A DNA stretch of 64,000 bases from CAVZOY01 sp963777095 (GCA_963777095.1 CAVZOY010000002.1:310001-374000), one strand, 5' to 3'; shown: positions 45,703-56,354, counted from the first letter of the stretch. Notes: generated by a model not told the origin, from the sequence alone. Made by a program: numbers and translations.

Positions 45703-48517
45703 GTGGTGGGTGACCCGTACGTCGGACGGCGCCCCGAGCTGGCCGAGATCGCCGCCGCGATGTCCGACGCGCGGACGGGGCACGGAAGCCTCGTGCTGGT
45801 CAGCGGACCGGCGGGCATCGGCAAGACACGGCTCCTCGAGGAGGCGACCCGCGACGTCCCCGTCCGCGTCGTCGAGGGCCGCTGTGTCGACGACCCCGGC
45901 GCGCCGCCGCTGTGGCCGTGGCGGACCGTCGCCCGGGCGCTACCCGCCCTGGGTCCGCTGCTCGCCGACCGGGCGGGCCAGGACGAGGGCGACCCCGCCG
46001 CGGCACGCTTCCGGCTCGTGGTCGAGGCCGTCGAGGCCCTCGTGGCGACGGCCGAGCCCGAGGGACTGGTCGTCGTCCTGGAGGACCTGCACTGGGCGGA
46101 CGAGGCGTCGCTGCGACTGCTCCAGCACCTCAGCGGGGAGGTCAACCGGTCCCGGCTCCTCGTGCTGGCCACCCACCGCGACCCGCCCGGCGCCGCGGTC
46201 GACCGGCTCCTGCACGACCTGGTTCGGGTCAGGTCGACCCGGCTGCTGCCGCTAGGCCCGCTCTCGGAGGCCGAGGTGGGCGACTACCTGCGCGGTCGCA
46301 CCGGCGGGCACGTGCCTCCGCCGACCGTCGGTGCCGCCCTCCGGCGCAGCGGAGGCAATCCGCTGTACCTGCGAGCCGTCGCACGCACGCCCGACGACGG
46401 ACGCGGGACCGAGGACCCCGACGGCGCGGCAGGTGGCGAGGACGTGCGCTCCCTCGTCCGGGCTGCGCTGCGGACGCTGCCCGAGGAGGTGGCGGCACTG
46501 GTCTCGACGGCCGCGGTGCTCGGTGAGGACGTCGATGCCGGCGTGCTGACCGCTATGTCCGGCCGGCCGCAGGACGACGTGACGGCCGCGCTCGACGTCG
46601 CCGTCCGGTCGGGCCTGCTGGTCGCGGTGCCCGCCCTCCCCGGTCGTCGCCGGTTCGCCCACGCCGTCGTCCGCGAGGGCATCTACGGCGACCTCGGCCC
46701 GGGCGCCCGGGAGCGTCTGCACCGCCGGGCGGCCGAGGCCCTCGAGCCGGCCGCGGCGGCCGATCCGTCGCTGGCCGGGGTGGTCGCCGGGCACTGGCTG
46801 CGCACGGCGGCCGACGCGGCGGCCGCCCGCCGCGCCGCCGACTGGGCGCGACGCGCCGCCGCGGCGGCCGGGCGGGCCCTCGCGCTCGACGAGGCGGCAC
46901 GTTTCCTGGAGACGGCGTGGGCCGCGCTGCAGCGGACGCCGTCATCGGACCGGGAGGACGCCGAACTGCTGCTGGAGCTGGCCACCGCCGAGTACCACGC
47001 GGGCCGCGTGGCACAGAGCCTGCGCCACGCGCAGCAGTCGGCGGCGGCCGCGGCCGCGGCGGGGCTGCCCGAGCTGGTCGGCCGGGCCGCGCTGGTGGTG
47101 CACGACGTCACGGCGCCCGGTATCGCAGGCGGCACAGGTCGGCCTCTGCGAGGACGCGCTGGCCGAGCGAGACGCACTGCCGGCCGCGCTGCGGGCGCGG
47201 GTGCTGGCCCAGCTGGCCTCCGTGCTGGCCGACAACGCCGAGATCGAGCGTGCGGCCGAGGTCTCGTCCGCAGCGCTGCTCGAGGCCCGGTCGAGCGGGG
47301 ACGAGGAAGCGCTCATCGACGCGGCCCGGGCGCGCGCCAAGGCGATGCTCGAGCCGCTCGAGGTGTCCGAGCAGCTGGAACTGGGCCGGCTCGCCGTCGA
47401 GCACGGCCGGCGCACCGGCCGCCCGCTGGTCGCGCTGTGGGGTCACAAGTGGCGCATCGACGCATCGCTGATCGCCGGGGTCATCGGACCGGTCGACACG
47501 GAGATGGCGCACGTCGCGGAGCTGTCGGCCACGACCCGGCTGCCCGTCGTGCGGTGGCACGACCTCCGGCTCCGCGCCTCGCTGGAGGCGATGCGCGGCT
47601 CGTTCGCCGCCGCCTTCGAGCACAACGAGGACGCCCGCCGGCTGGCCGGGACGGAGCTGGCGGAGGACAGCTCCGCGGTCGGCATGTCGCAGGCGTTCGT
47701 GCTGCAGCACGCCGTGCTCACCGGCCGGCTCGAGCGGTGGGACGACGGGTCCTGGGCGAATCTGGAGAGCGCCCCGCCGATCCCGATCGTGCGGGTCTCC
47801 CGGGCGCTGATCCTGCTGCTCCACGGGCGGCGCGACGAGGCCGCGGCGCTCTACGAGGAGCTGCGGGCGCACGTCGGTGAGCCGGCCTTCACGTCCGTGC
47901 TGCAGGGCGTCCCGACGAACCTGGTGCCCCTCGTGGAGACGTTCGGCGACGTCGAGACGGCGCGCGCCCTGCTGCCGCGCCTGGCCGCGCACCGGTTCGT
48001 CGTCGGCGGCGCGGGCGTCTACTGCGGCGAACCGTCGTCGACGTACGTCGCCCGGCTGGCACGGGTGATCGGTGACCTCGACACCGCGGCGTCGTCCTTC
48101 GAGGACGCCGTGACCGCGTCGGCCCGCATCGGGGCGCGGCCGAACGTCGTCGCCGCGCGGGTGGGGCTGGCCGGCGTCCTGCTGGACCGCGGCACTCCGG
48201 CGGATCTGGGCCGCGCCCAGGTGTTGGCTCGTCAGGCAGCCGAGGAGGCACGCCGCCTCGACATGCCCGGGCCGCTGGCGACGGCGGCCGGTCTGCTGGA
48301 GACGGCACGCGCGGCGGTCCGCGCCGCGGACCGGCTCACGCCACGCGAGCGGGAGATCGCCGAGCTGGTGTCCGCGGCCCTCAGCAACCGCCGGATCGCC
48401 GAGCGCCTGGTCCTGTCCGAGCGCACGGTCGAGAGCCACGTCAGCAGCATCCTGGCCAAGCTCGGCCTGTCGAACCGGACGGAGATCGCCACCTCCGTGC
48501 TGTCGGGACCCGGCTGA
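45703..48517 (+). CDS. LAL-type LuxR regulator with AAA ATPase, one insertion
   Basis: About 937 residues. The N-terminal STAND/AAA module has Walker A LVSGPAGIGKTRLLEE (about residue 37) and Walker B GLVVVLEDLHWADEASLRLL. A long helical, TPR-like middle follows. The C-terminal LuxR helix-turn-helix is LTPREREIAELVSAALSNRRI then RTVESHVSSILAKLGLSNRTEIA. Such regulators bind an inducer and ATP before activating promoters. An extra G near 47128 shifts the frame between TAPGIA and QVGLCEDALAERD; 2,815 nt (3n+1) agrees. GTG 45703 lacks a ribosome site, so the start is uncertain. The divergent ABM/YceI operon is its likely target. Confidence 0.8.
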
Positions 48518-48533
48518 GGGTTCGCGGACGGGG

Positions 48534-48719
48534 TCAGGGACGGCCGGCGACGAGCCGCTCGTCGAGCAGGCGGTCGACGTCGGCGGCCGCCCGGTCGAGC
48601 ACCCGCGCGTTCTCGGAGGACGGGCACCGGGCGTAGGAGGTGCGGGCGACGCCGAGCGCGATGGCCGCGATCGAGATGTCGGAGTCGATGCGGTCGAGAG
48701 GACTGACGGTCGTGCTCAT
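48534..48719 (-). CDS. Small conserved-looking protein of unknown function
   Basis: 61 residues from ATG 48719, preceded by GGAGGTCG. The sequence (STTVSPLDRIDSDISIAAIALGVARTSYARCPSSENARVLDRAAADVDRLLDERLVAGRP) is soluble and mostly helical, with one cysteine. The strong ribosome site and third-position G+C support a real gene. It is convergent with the LAL regulator, 16 bp apart. No family is recognised. Confidence 0.6.
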   Translation of the reverse strand: MSTTVSPLDRIDSDISIAAIALGVARTSYARCPSSENARVLDRAAADVDRLLDERLVAGRP

Positions 48720-48880
48720 GGCGACCTCCGGGCTGTTCGGCGTCTGCACCCTGGACGCTAGGTCGTAGGTATGACGGTTCCTGGACGCTGATGTCATCGC
48801 CGCGTTCCGATCCGTCCCGACCGTCACCCCCGGGGCCTAGCGTCCGGATCCGTCCCAGGAGTTCGACGGAAGGACATGCG

Positions 48881-49396
48881 ATGGCCGACTCGACCACGAC
48901 CCTGACCCGCGAACGCGCCGACCTCATCGAATCGCTGCGACGGCACCGGGCCTTCCTGCGATTCACGGTCCGCAACCTGACCGAGGAGCAAGCGCGCCTG
49001 CGGCCGACCGTCAGCGCGCTCTACCTCGGCGGGCTCATCAAGCACGTGTCCGCCCAGGAGGCTTCGTGGGTGCGGTTCGCCGAGGGCGGCGCCGCGGCGA
49101 TGAACCGCAACTGGGGCCCGGACGTCTACATGCGTCACTGGCACCTCCAGCAGGGCGAGACGCTGGAGGGCGTCCTGGCCGACTACGAGAAGGTCGCGGC
49201 GCACACCGACGAGGTCGTCGCCACGATCCCCGACCTGGACGCCGACCACGCCCTGCCGGAGGCACCCTGGTTCGAGGCGGGCGCCCGCTGGTCGGTGCGA
49301 CGGGTCTTCCTCCACGTCATCGCCGAGATCTCCCAGCACGCGGGCCACGCCGACATCCTGCGGGAGTCGATCGACGGTCAGAAGACGATGGGCTGA
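48881..49396 (+). CDS. DinB-family protein
   Basis: A 171-residue four-helix DinB/YfiT-like protein (DUF664 type). Metal-binding histidines are expected in LGGLIKHVSAQEASWV and in the final helix HVIAEISQHAGHADILRE, both present. The family includes thiol-dependent transferases that may use mycothiol or bacillithiol. ATG 48881 follows GGAAGGACA. It is convergent with the cox accessory genes, 17 bp apart, and has no obvious link to them. Intact. Confidence 0.85.
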   Translation: MADSTTTLTRERADLIESLRRHRAFLRFTVRNLTEEQARLRPTVSALYLGGLIKHVSAQEASWVRFAEGGAAAMNRNWGPDVYMRHWHLQQGETLEGVLADYEKVAAHTDEVVATIPDLDADHALPEAPWFEAGARWSVRRVFLHVIAEISQHAGHADILRESIDGQKTMG

Positions 49397-49413
49397 GGGG
49401 CAGCGGCCCGGCA

Positions 49414-50610
49414 TCAGGCAGGTCGCCGGACGCCATCCCGGACGGCGGCGGCGACCTCCTCCAGCGCGGCCACGCTGTGGCCGCTGACGAAGGCGTCGCA
49501 GAACGGGAGCGCGGCGGCCATCCCGCCGACCAGGGGTTCGTACCCCGGGGCCGCCCGCCGCGGATTCACCCAGACGATCCGGTGGGCCAGCCGCCGCAGC
49601 CGGCCCATCGCCTCCGCCACGGCGGCCGGGTCGTCCTGCGACCAGCCGTCAGACAGCACGAGCACCACCGCTCCGCGGGCCGGCCCCCGCCGTCCGTGGT
49701 CGGCCACGAACCGGCTGACGGCCGCGGCGAGGCGGGTGCCTCCTGCCCAGTCCGGGGACGCGGCGGCGGCCTGCGCGAGGGCGAGGTCCGGATCGCGGAC
49801 CGCCAGCTGCCGGGTCAGCCGGGTCAGCCGGGTCGCGAACACGAACGCCTCCGCCCGAGCGCCGGTGACGGCGGTCTGCAGCAGCGTCAGGTAGACGCGG
49901 GTGAACGCCTCCATCGACCCCGACACGTCGCACAGCAGCACCAGCCGCCGCGGCGTGGTCCGCCGGCGGCGGTGCACCAGGCGGGCAGGGTCACCACCGG
50001 ATCGCTGCGCCGCACGCACGGTCCGTCGCAGGTCCAGGCGCTCCCCCGCCCGGCGGGTCGGCACGGTGCGCCGCGAGGTCCGCTCGGGAGTGCTCAGCAC
50101 CAGCCGGCGCACCAGCCGGCGAGCCGCCTCGACCTCCTCGTCGGTGAGCTCCGCGAACGAGGTGCCGGCCAGCCGCTCCTCGGCGGAGGCCGCGGCGAGC
50201 ACCACCTCCCGTCCGTCGTCCTCCGTACGGCAGGTGCCGCCGGGCAGCGCGGCGCCCCCGGCCGACGGGCCCGGGACGTCGCTCCCGGCAGGGCGGCGGT
50301 CGGGCGGCACCGGACGCAGCCGCGGCTCCGAGCCGATCGCCGGCGGAGCGGCCGGGTCGCCCCGGCTGTCCGCCGGGTCGAGCCGGCCGTCGAAGACGGC
50401 GGAGAAGACCGCGTCGAACACCGGGAGTTGGGCCCGGTCCGTGACCAGCGCGATCCGGCAGGTCCAGTACAGCGCCGCGCGGTCGGCCGGGGGGACCAGG
50501 CGCAGCGCCCGGGTCAGCAGCACCGCGCGCTGGGGCGTGGTCGGCAGACCCGCCCGGTGCAGCGCCGCGGTGAGGGCGACGGCGAGCGGCCCGGGGGCGA
50601 CCTCAGCCAT
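49414..50610 (-). CDS. coxE: CoxE-like von Willebrand factor A domain protein
   Basis: A 398-residue VWA protein with the metal-ion-dependent adhesion site CDVSGSMEAF (about residue 205) and the later LVLSDGWSQDDP. This matches CoxE and related MoxR partners. The N-terminal 190 residues are helical and Pro/Asp-rich. In Oligotropha-type cox clusters CoxD and CoxE are needed to insert the copper-sulfur part of the [CuSMoO2] cofactor. Its ATG overlaps the MoxR stop by eight bases, so the two are coupled. It is the last gene of the cox operon. Intact. Confidence 0.85.
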   Translation of the reverse strand: MAEVAPGPLAVALTAALHRAGLPTTPQRAVLLTRALRLVPPADRAALYWTCRIALVTDRAQLPVFDAVFSAVFDGRLDPADSRGDPAAPPAIGSEPRLRPVPPDRRPAGSDVPGPSAGGAALPGGTCRTEDDGREVVLAAASAEERLAGTSFAELTDEEVEAARRLVRRLVLSTPERTSRRTVPTRRAGERLDLRRTVRAAQRSGGDPARLVHRRRRTTPRRLVLLCDVSGSMEAFTRVYLTLLQTAVTGARAEAFVFATRLTRLTRQLAVRDPDLALAQAAAASPDWAGGTRLAAAVSRFVADHGRRGPARGAVVLVLSDGWSQDDPAAVAEAMGRLRRLAHRIVWVNPRRAAPGYEPLVGGMAAALPFCDAFVSGHSVAALEEVAAAVRDGVRRPA

Positions 50611-51547
50611 CGGCGGCCAGCCAGGCCGCGCCGCGACCGCGGACGAGGTCGAGGTCCTCCCGGTTCTTGACCACCGCCCCCCAGCTCGCCTCGACCGCCG
50701 GCGGGTCCAGCCGCCGCACCCCGAGCAGGCTGAGCGCGGCGACCCAGTCGATCGCCTCCGCGATCCCCGGCGGCTTGACCATGTCGAGCGAGCGCAGCCG
50801 GGTGACCGCACCCGCGGCGTCCAAAGCCAGCGGCTCGGCGCTACCGGGCACCCGGCGCCGCACGATCTCGGCGACCCGTTCGGGGCTCGGGTAGTCGATC
50901 CAGTGGTAGAGGCAGCGCCGGGTGAGCGCGTCGTGGAGGTCCCGTGTGCGGTTGGAGGTGAGGACGATGACCGGTGGGTGCGTCGAGCGGACCGTGCCCA
51001 GTTCGGGCACGGTGACGGCGGACTCGGCGAGCACCTCGAACGTGAACGCCTCGAACTCGGCGTCGGCCCGGTCGATCTCGTCGAGCAGGAGCACGGCCGG
51101 TCGCGGTCCGGCGTGCTCGATGGCTTGGAGCAGCGGGCGGCGGAGCAGGTAGTCGGGGCCGAACAGGTCCTCCTCGTCGAGCCGGGTGCCCGACGCCTCG
51201 GCCAGCCGGATGCCCAGCAGCTGCCGCGGGTGGTTCCACTCGTAGAGCGCCTCGGCCGCGTCGATGCCCTCGTAGCACTGCAGCCGGAACAACGGAGTGC
51301 CCAGCACGCGCGCCAGCGCCTTGGCCGCCTCGGTCTTGCCCACGCCCGGCTCGCCCTCCAGCAACAGCGGCTGGGGCAGCCGGACGGCGAGGAAGAGCGC
51401 CGTCACCAGACCGTCGTCGGCGAGGTAGTCGACGCCGTCGAGCGCCGCGGCCAGGGCACCCGCGTCCGGCAGCCGCTCCCGCACCTCCTCCTCCGCCCCC
51501 GGGCGAGGGACCTCCGGAACCGGAAGTCCCTCAGGAGGCTGCGGCAT
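50603..51547 (-). CDS. coxD: CoxD-like MoxR ATPase
   Basis: A 314-residue AAA+ ATPase of the MoxR family. Walker A is LLLEGEPGVGKTEAAKAL (about residue 62), Walker B is AVLLLDEIDRADAEFEAF, sensor 1 is VIVLTSNRTRDL and the arginine finger is DALTRRCLYHWID. CoxD works as a chaperone-like ATPase in maturation of the CO dehydrogenase active site, paired with the VWA protein encoded next. It overlaps the XdhC-like gene by 17 bp and the VWA gene by 8 bp. Intact. Confidence 0.85.
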   Translation of the reverse strand: MPQPPEGLPVPEVPRPGAEEEVRERLPDAGALAAALDGVDYLADDGLVTALFLAVRLPQPLLLEGEPGVGKTEAAKALARVLGTPLFRLQCYEGIDAAEALYEWNHPRQLLGIRLAEASGTRLDEEDLFGPDYLLRRPLLQAIEHAGPRPAVLLLDEIDRADAEFEAFTFEVLAESAVTVPELGTVRSTHPPVIVLTSNRTRDLHDALTRRCLYHWIDYPSPERVAEIVRRRVPGSAEPLALDAAGAVTRLRSLDMVKPPGIAEAIDWVAALSLLGVRRLDPPAVEASWGAVVKNREDLDLVRGRGAAWLAADG

Positions 51548-52439
51548 AGCGCGCCGGGTCCTTCTCGAAGGCCTTCCGGCAGCCCTCGCAGCAGAACCAG
51601 GTCGTCGTCCCGTCGATCGTCACGTGCGGAGAGGCGTCGACCGCGGCAACGCTCATGCCGCACACGGGGTCGACCGCGCGGGCCGGCTCCGCGGTGGCGG
51701 CGGTCGCCGGCGGCGCCGCGTGCCGCTCCGCGGTTCGGCGTTCCTGCACGACCTGGGCGAGCACCGACAGGGCGATCTCGGCCGCCGTCCGGCCGCCGAT
51801 GTCGAGGCCGGCCGGGCTGTGCACCCGGGCACGCTGGTCGTCGGGGACGTCGAGCGCCGCGAGCACCGCCGCCCCACGGATGCGGCTGGCGATCAGCCCC
51901 ACGTACGGGACGCCGAGCCGCAGGGCGGCCTCCAGCGCCGGCTCCTCGCCCCGGCCGTGGGAGGCGACCACGACCGCCGCGTCGGCGGCCGCCGGTGCGG
52001 CGTCCTCACCGCTCACCAGGTCGACGTCGAGGCCGAGCGGCCGGCCGAGCGCGGCCAGGGCCTCGGCGATCGGGCTCTCCCCCACGACCAGCATCCGGGC
52101 CGCGGGCACGTGCGGCTCGAGGAAGATCTCCACGGAGCCGCCGGACAGGCACGGGTTGGCCACGGTGACCGCGCCCTCCTCCGCGGCCTGCGGCACCTGC
52201 TCCCCGGGCACGATCCGCAGCAGCAGCGGCTCCCGGGTGGCGAGCGTCATCAGGCCGTACTCGCGCACCGACGACTCCGCGCAGGTGCCTCCCACGAAGC
52301 CGTCGATGACGCCGTCCGGGCGGATCAGAGCGGTGTCGCCGGCGTGCGCACTGGCCGGGCGCTGCGCCCGGACCACGGTGGCGTGCACGAACGGCACCCG
52401 TGACCGGATGAGCTCCTCGGCGGTGTCGGTCACCGACAT
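51531..52439 (-). CDS. XdhC/CoxF-like maturation factor fused to a YHS domain
   Basis: A 302-residue protein with two parts. Residues 1-225 form an XdhC-family protein (RPDGVIDGFVGGTCAESSV, then MLVVGESPIAEALAAL and VGLIASRIRGAAVL), which handles and sulfurates the molybdenum cofactor of this enzyme class. Residues about 255-300 are a YHS metal-binding domain (VDPVCGMSV ... FCCEGCRKAFEKDPARY). The YHS end could bring copper or another metal to the same maturation complex; this is inference. It begins 10 bp after coxL and overlaps the MoxR gene. Intact. Confidence 0.85.
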   Translation of the reverse strand: MSVTDTAEELIRSRVPFVHATVVRAQRPASAHAGDTALIRPDGVIDGFVGGTCAESSVREYGLMTLATREPLLLRIVPGEQVPQAAEEGAVTVANPCLSGGSVEIFLEPHVPAARMLVVGESPIAEALAALGRPLGLDVDLVSGEDAAPAAADAAVVVASHGRGEEPALEAALRLGVPYVGLIASRIRGAAVLAALDVPDDQRARVHSPAGLDIGGRTAAEIALSVLAQVVQERRTAERHAAPPATAATAEPARAVDPVCGMSVAAVDASPHVTIDGTTTWFCCEGCRKAFEKDPARYAAAS

Positions 52440-52449
52440 GGGCGTCTCC

Positions 52450-54865
52450 TCAGATCGGCGGGGTGGGCCGACCCTGCAGCGCCTCCCAGACGCGGGCCGG
52501 GGTGCAGGGCATGTCCATGTGGGTGACGCCGAAGGGGGCCAGGGCGTCGACCACGGCGTTGACGACCGCCGGCGGAGAGCCCACCGTCGCGGACTCGCCG
52601 ATGCCCTTGGCGCCGATCGGGTGGTGCGGCGACGGGGTCACGGTGTACCCGGTCTCCCAGTCCGGCACCTCCATCGAGGTCGGGATCAGGTAGTCCATGA
52701 ACGACCCGCCCAGGCAGTTGCCCTGCTCGTCGAAGCCGATGAACTCCATGAGCGCCATGCCGACGCCGTCGGCGAGCCCGCCGTGGATCTGCCCCTCGAC
52801 GATCATCGGATTGATCCGAGTGCCGCAGTCGTCGACGGCGACGAACCGCCGCACCTTCACCTTGCCGGTGCCGGGGTCGACGTCCACGACGCAGATGTAG
52901 GCGCCGAACGGGAAGGTCAGGTTCGGCGGGTCGTAGGTGACCTCCGCGTCGAGGTTGCCGTCGATCCCCTCGGGCAGGGCGACCGTGCCGTGCGCGCCCA
53001 ACGCGATCTCGGAGATGGTCTTGGCAGCCGTCGGGTCACCCTTCACGAAGAAGCGGCCCTTCTCCCACTCCAGGTCCTCCGGCCGGGTCTCGAGCATCGC
53101 CGCCGCGATGGCCCTCGCCTTGTCCCGCACCTTGCGCGCGGCCAGCGCCACCGCTCCTCCGCTCACCGGCGTGGACCGGCTCCCGTACGTCCCGAGCCCG
53201 AAGGGCGTCTGGTCGGTGTCGCCGTGCACCACCTCGATGTCCTCGGGCGGGATGCCGAGCTCCTCGGCGACGATCTGCGCGAACGTCGTCTCGTGCCCCT
53301 GCCCCTGGGTCTGCACCGACAGCCGGACGACGGCCTTGCCGGTGGGGTGCACGCGCACCTCGGCGCCGTCGGCCATGCCGAGACCGACGATGTCCATGTG
53401 CTTGCGCGGCCCGGCACCCACGGTCTCCGTGAAGAACGAGACGCCGATACCCATCAGCTCGCCGCGGGCGCGCTTCTCCTCCTGCTCGCGCCGCAGGTCG
53501 GCGTAGCCGATCTGCTCCATGCACATGCGCAGCGCCGGCTCGTAGTCGCCGGAGTCGTACTCCCACCCGGTCTTGTTCTTGTACGGGAACTGCTCGGGGC
53601 GGATGAAGTTCTTCAGGCGCAGCTCGGCCGGGTCCATCTCCAGCTCCCGCGCCAGGACGTCGACCATCCGCTCGACCAGGTAGACCGCCTCGGTCACCCG
53701 GAACGAGCAGGCGTAGGCAACCCCGCCCGGCGCCTTGTTGGTGTAGACGCCGGTGACCGAGCAGTGCGCGGCCTCGAGGTCGTAGCTGCCGGTGAAGATG
53801 GAGAAGAAGCCGGCCGGGTACTTCGTCGGCTGGGCGGTGGCGTTGAACGCGCCGTGGTCGGCGAGCACGTGCGTGCGGACGGCGAGGATCTTGCCCTCGC
53901 GCGTCGCCGCCACCTCGCCGGTCATGATGTAGTCGCGGGCGAACGAGGTGCTCATCAGGTTCTCGGAGCGGTCCTCGACCCACTTCACCGGCTTGCCGGT
54001 CACGATCGACCCGACGACGGCGCAGACGTAGCCCGGGTAGATGCCGACCTTGTTGCCGAAGCCGCCGCCGATGTCGCCGGCGATGATGCGGATCTTGTGC
54101 TCCGGGATCCCGGCGACCATCGCGTAGAGCGTGCGGTGGGCGTGCGGCGCCTGCGTCGTCTCGTAGAGCGTGAGCTTGCCGTCGATCGGGTCGTAGTCGG
54201 CGATCGCGCCGCAGGTCTCCATCGGGGCCGGGTGCACCCGCGGGTAGACGACCTCCTGCTTCACGACGACGTCGGCGCGCGCGAAGACCGCGTCGGTCTC
54301 GGCCTTGTCGCCGGCCTCCCAGTCGAAGATGTGGTTGTCGGTCTTGCCCTCCTTGTCGTCGCGGATGACCGCGGTGCCCGGTTCCAGGGCGCGGCGGGCG
54401 TCGATGACGACCGGCAGCTCCTCGTACTCGACGTCGATCAGCTCGAGCGCGTCGCGGGCGGAGTACCGGTCCTCGGCGACGACGAAGGCCACCTCCTGGC
54501 CCTGGAAGCGCACCTTGTCGGTGGCGAGGACCGCCATGGTGTCGGCCGACAGCGTCGGCGCCCAGGCGAGGTTGAGCCCCTCGAGGTCCTTGCCGGTGAT
54601 GACCGCGAGCACCTTCGGGTGCGCGAGCGCCTCGGTGGTGTCGATCGAGACCAGGCGGGCGTGCGCCATCGGCGAGCGCAGGATCGCGCCGTGCAGCATG
54701 CCGGGCAGCACGACGTCGTCGAGGTAGCGGCCCTTGCCCCGGATGAACCGAGGGTCCTCCTTGCGCTGGATGCGCCCGAAGCCGATCGGGCGGTCCGCGC
54801 GCGGTCGACGCGGGGTTCGGCTCGCGCTCCTGCGGCATCGGCGAGCGTTCCTGCACGGTCGTCAT
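52450..54865 (-). CDS. coxL: Aerobic CO dehydrogenase large subunit, Form I; one insertion near the start
   Basis: About 804 residues, the molybdenum-binding catalytic subunit that oxidises CO to CO2. The active-site loop reads AYACSFR (encoded near 53700-53718), matching the Form I signature AYxCSFR that defines true CO dehydrogenases. Form II relatives have a different loop. The N-terminus (MTTVQERSPMPQ) joins to DRPIGFGRIQRKEDPRF after removal of an extra base near 54799; 2,416 nt (3n+1) agrees. The middle (GGGFGNKVGIYPGYVC) and the C-terminal GAKGIGESATVGSPPAVVNA are typical. ATG 54865 overlaps the coxS stop (ATGA). Confidence 0.9.
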
Positions 54866-55353
54866 GCCGGCACCTCCTGCTCCGTGGTGGCGGCGGCCGG
54901 GTGGGCGGCTGCCCACTGGATCGAGCGGACGATGGTGGCGTAGCCGGTGCACCGGCAGATCTGGCCGGAGATGGCCTCGCGGATCGTCGTCTCGTCCGGG
55001 TCCGGGTCGCGGTCCAGCAGGGCACGGGCGGTCAGCATCATCCCGGGAGTGCAGAAGCCGCACTGCAGGCCGTGCTCCTCCATGAAGCCCTGCTGCACCG
55101 GGTCGAGGGTGCCGTCCTGCGCCATGCCCTCGACGGTGCGGATCTCGTGCCCGCCGGCCATGGCGGCCAGCACCGTGCACGACTTGGCCGGCTTCCCGTC
55201 GATCAGGACGACGCAGACCCCGCAGTTGCTGGTGTCGCAGCCCCAGTGCGTACCGGTGAGACCGAGGGTCTCGCGGAGGAAGTGCACGAGCAGCAGCCGC
55301 GGCTCGACGTCCTCCGTGACCTCGGTGCCGTTGACCGTCATCGTCACCTGCAC
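54862..55353 (-). CDS. coxS: Aerobic CO dehydrogenase small [2Fe-2S] subunit
   Basis: A 163-residue two-cluster iron-sulfur subunit. The first [2Fe-2S] site uses Cys39, Cys44, Cys47 and Cys59 (GCDTSNCGVCVVLIDGKPAKSC). The second uses Cys98, Cys101, Cys133 and Cys135 (QCGFCTPGM ... ICRCTGY). It relays electrons from the molybdenum site in CoxL to FAD in CoxM. It sits between coxM (three-base gap) and coxL (ATGA overlap), the canonical M-S-L order. Intact. Confidence 0.95.
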   Translation of the reverse strand: MQVTMTVNGTEVTEDVEPRLLLVHFLRETLGLTGTHWGCDTSNCGVCVVLIDGKPAKSCTVLAAMAGGHEIRTVEGMAQDGTLDPVQQGFMEEHGLQCGFCTPGMMLTARALLDRDPDPDETTIREAISGQICRCTGYATIVRSIQWAAAHPAAATTEQEVPA

Positions 55354-55356
55354 GGT

Positions 55357-56236
55357 TCAGCCCTCCACGAGCGCAGTGGCGCGGTCGGTGGCCCGGCGCA
55401 GCACGCGCCGGGTGAGTTCGTCGGCGAGGTGCCGCTTGTAGTCGACCGGTCCGCGTTGGTCCTCGACCGGTGAGCTCGCCGCCGCCGCCCGCCGTCCGGC
55501 CTCGGCGAACAGCTCCTCGCTCGGCCGCTCGCCCTGGAGCACGGCCATCGCGTCGTGGGCGCAGCCCCAGAGGCCGAGGGCGGTCAGGCCGACGGCGGCG
55601 TCCTCGATGGTGCCGTCGGGCGCGAGGGTGACCGCGGCGCCGGCGGCGCCGACCGCCCAGTCCCCCACCCGCCGCTCGACCTTCTCGTAGGCGCTGCTGG
55701 TGCGCGCTCGGATCGGCAGCCGGATCTCGGTGATCAGCTCGTGCTGCGCGCACGCGGTCTCGTACGGACCCATGTGCAGGTCCTCGATGCTGATGACCCG
55801 CGAGCCCGTGGCGCCGGTGATGACGATGCTCGGCGTGCAGCACGTCGCACACCGTGGTGAGGTCCTCGGCGGGGTCGGCCTGGCCGAGCGACCCGCCGAT
55901 CGTGCCCCGGTTGCGGACGACGGGGTCGGCGATCACCCGCTCGGCGTCGTGGACGATCGGGAACAGCCGCCCCACGACCTCCGAGGCGAGCAGGCCGGCG
56001 TGCCGGGTGAGGGCGCCGATGCGCAGCTCGTCGGGGGTCTCGGTGATGTGGTCGAGCTCGGCGACGTCGTTGATGTCGATCAGCCACTCGGGGCGGGCCA
56101 GCCGGATCTTCATCATCGGCAGCAGGCTGTGCCCGCCGGCGATGACCCGCGCCTCGGGGCCGTGTCGTTCGAGGAGCTCCAGCGCATTTCCGACGCTGCT
56201 CGCGCGGACGTAGTCGAACGGGGCCGGCACCTGCAC
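55357..56236 (-). CDS. coxM: Aerobic CO dehydrogenase medium FAD subunit, one insertion
   Basis: About 292 residues, the FAD subunit of CO dehydrogenase. FAD motifs are RVIAGGHSLLPMMKIRLARP (near residue 30) and NRGTIGGSLGQADPAEDL (near residue 115). It starts at GTG 56236 after GGAGGTG. An extra C near 55829 shifts the frame between VLHAE and IVITGATGSRVISIEDLHMG; 880 nt (3n+1) agrees. First gene of the cox operon, downstream of a TTGACA promoter element and opposite a LysR gene. Confidence 0.9.
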
Positions 56237-56306
56237 GGCGCACCTCCGCAGGGAGCGGGAGCCCCGACGCCGGGGCCCCGGTGCGCGGAGCCTTGTCCCG
56301 GCCGTG

Positions 56307-56341
56307 AAGCGGTGTCAACATGCCGATAACCGACCGCTTAT
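56307..56341 (-). promoter_or_regulatory. cox promoter region with LysR-type operator
   Basis: On the minus strand a perfect -35 TTGACA (56318-56313) lies upstream of coxM; the -10 is weak, near 56290. Upstream of it is the palindrome ATAA-N8-TTAT (56326-56341). A second inverted repeat, AAGCGG (56307-56312) with CCGCTT (56334-56339), brackets the -35. A strong -35, a poor -10 and a dyad near -60 are what an activator-dependent LysR promoter looks like. The same dyad lies just before the lysR start, allowing autoregulation. Confidence 0.55.
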
Positions 56342-56354
56342 GAGGGTGCGGACC

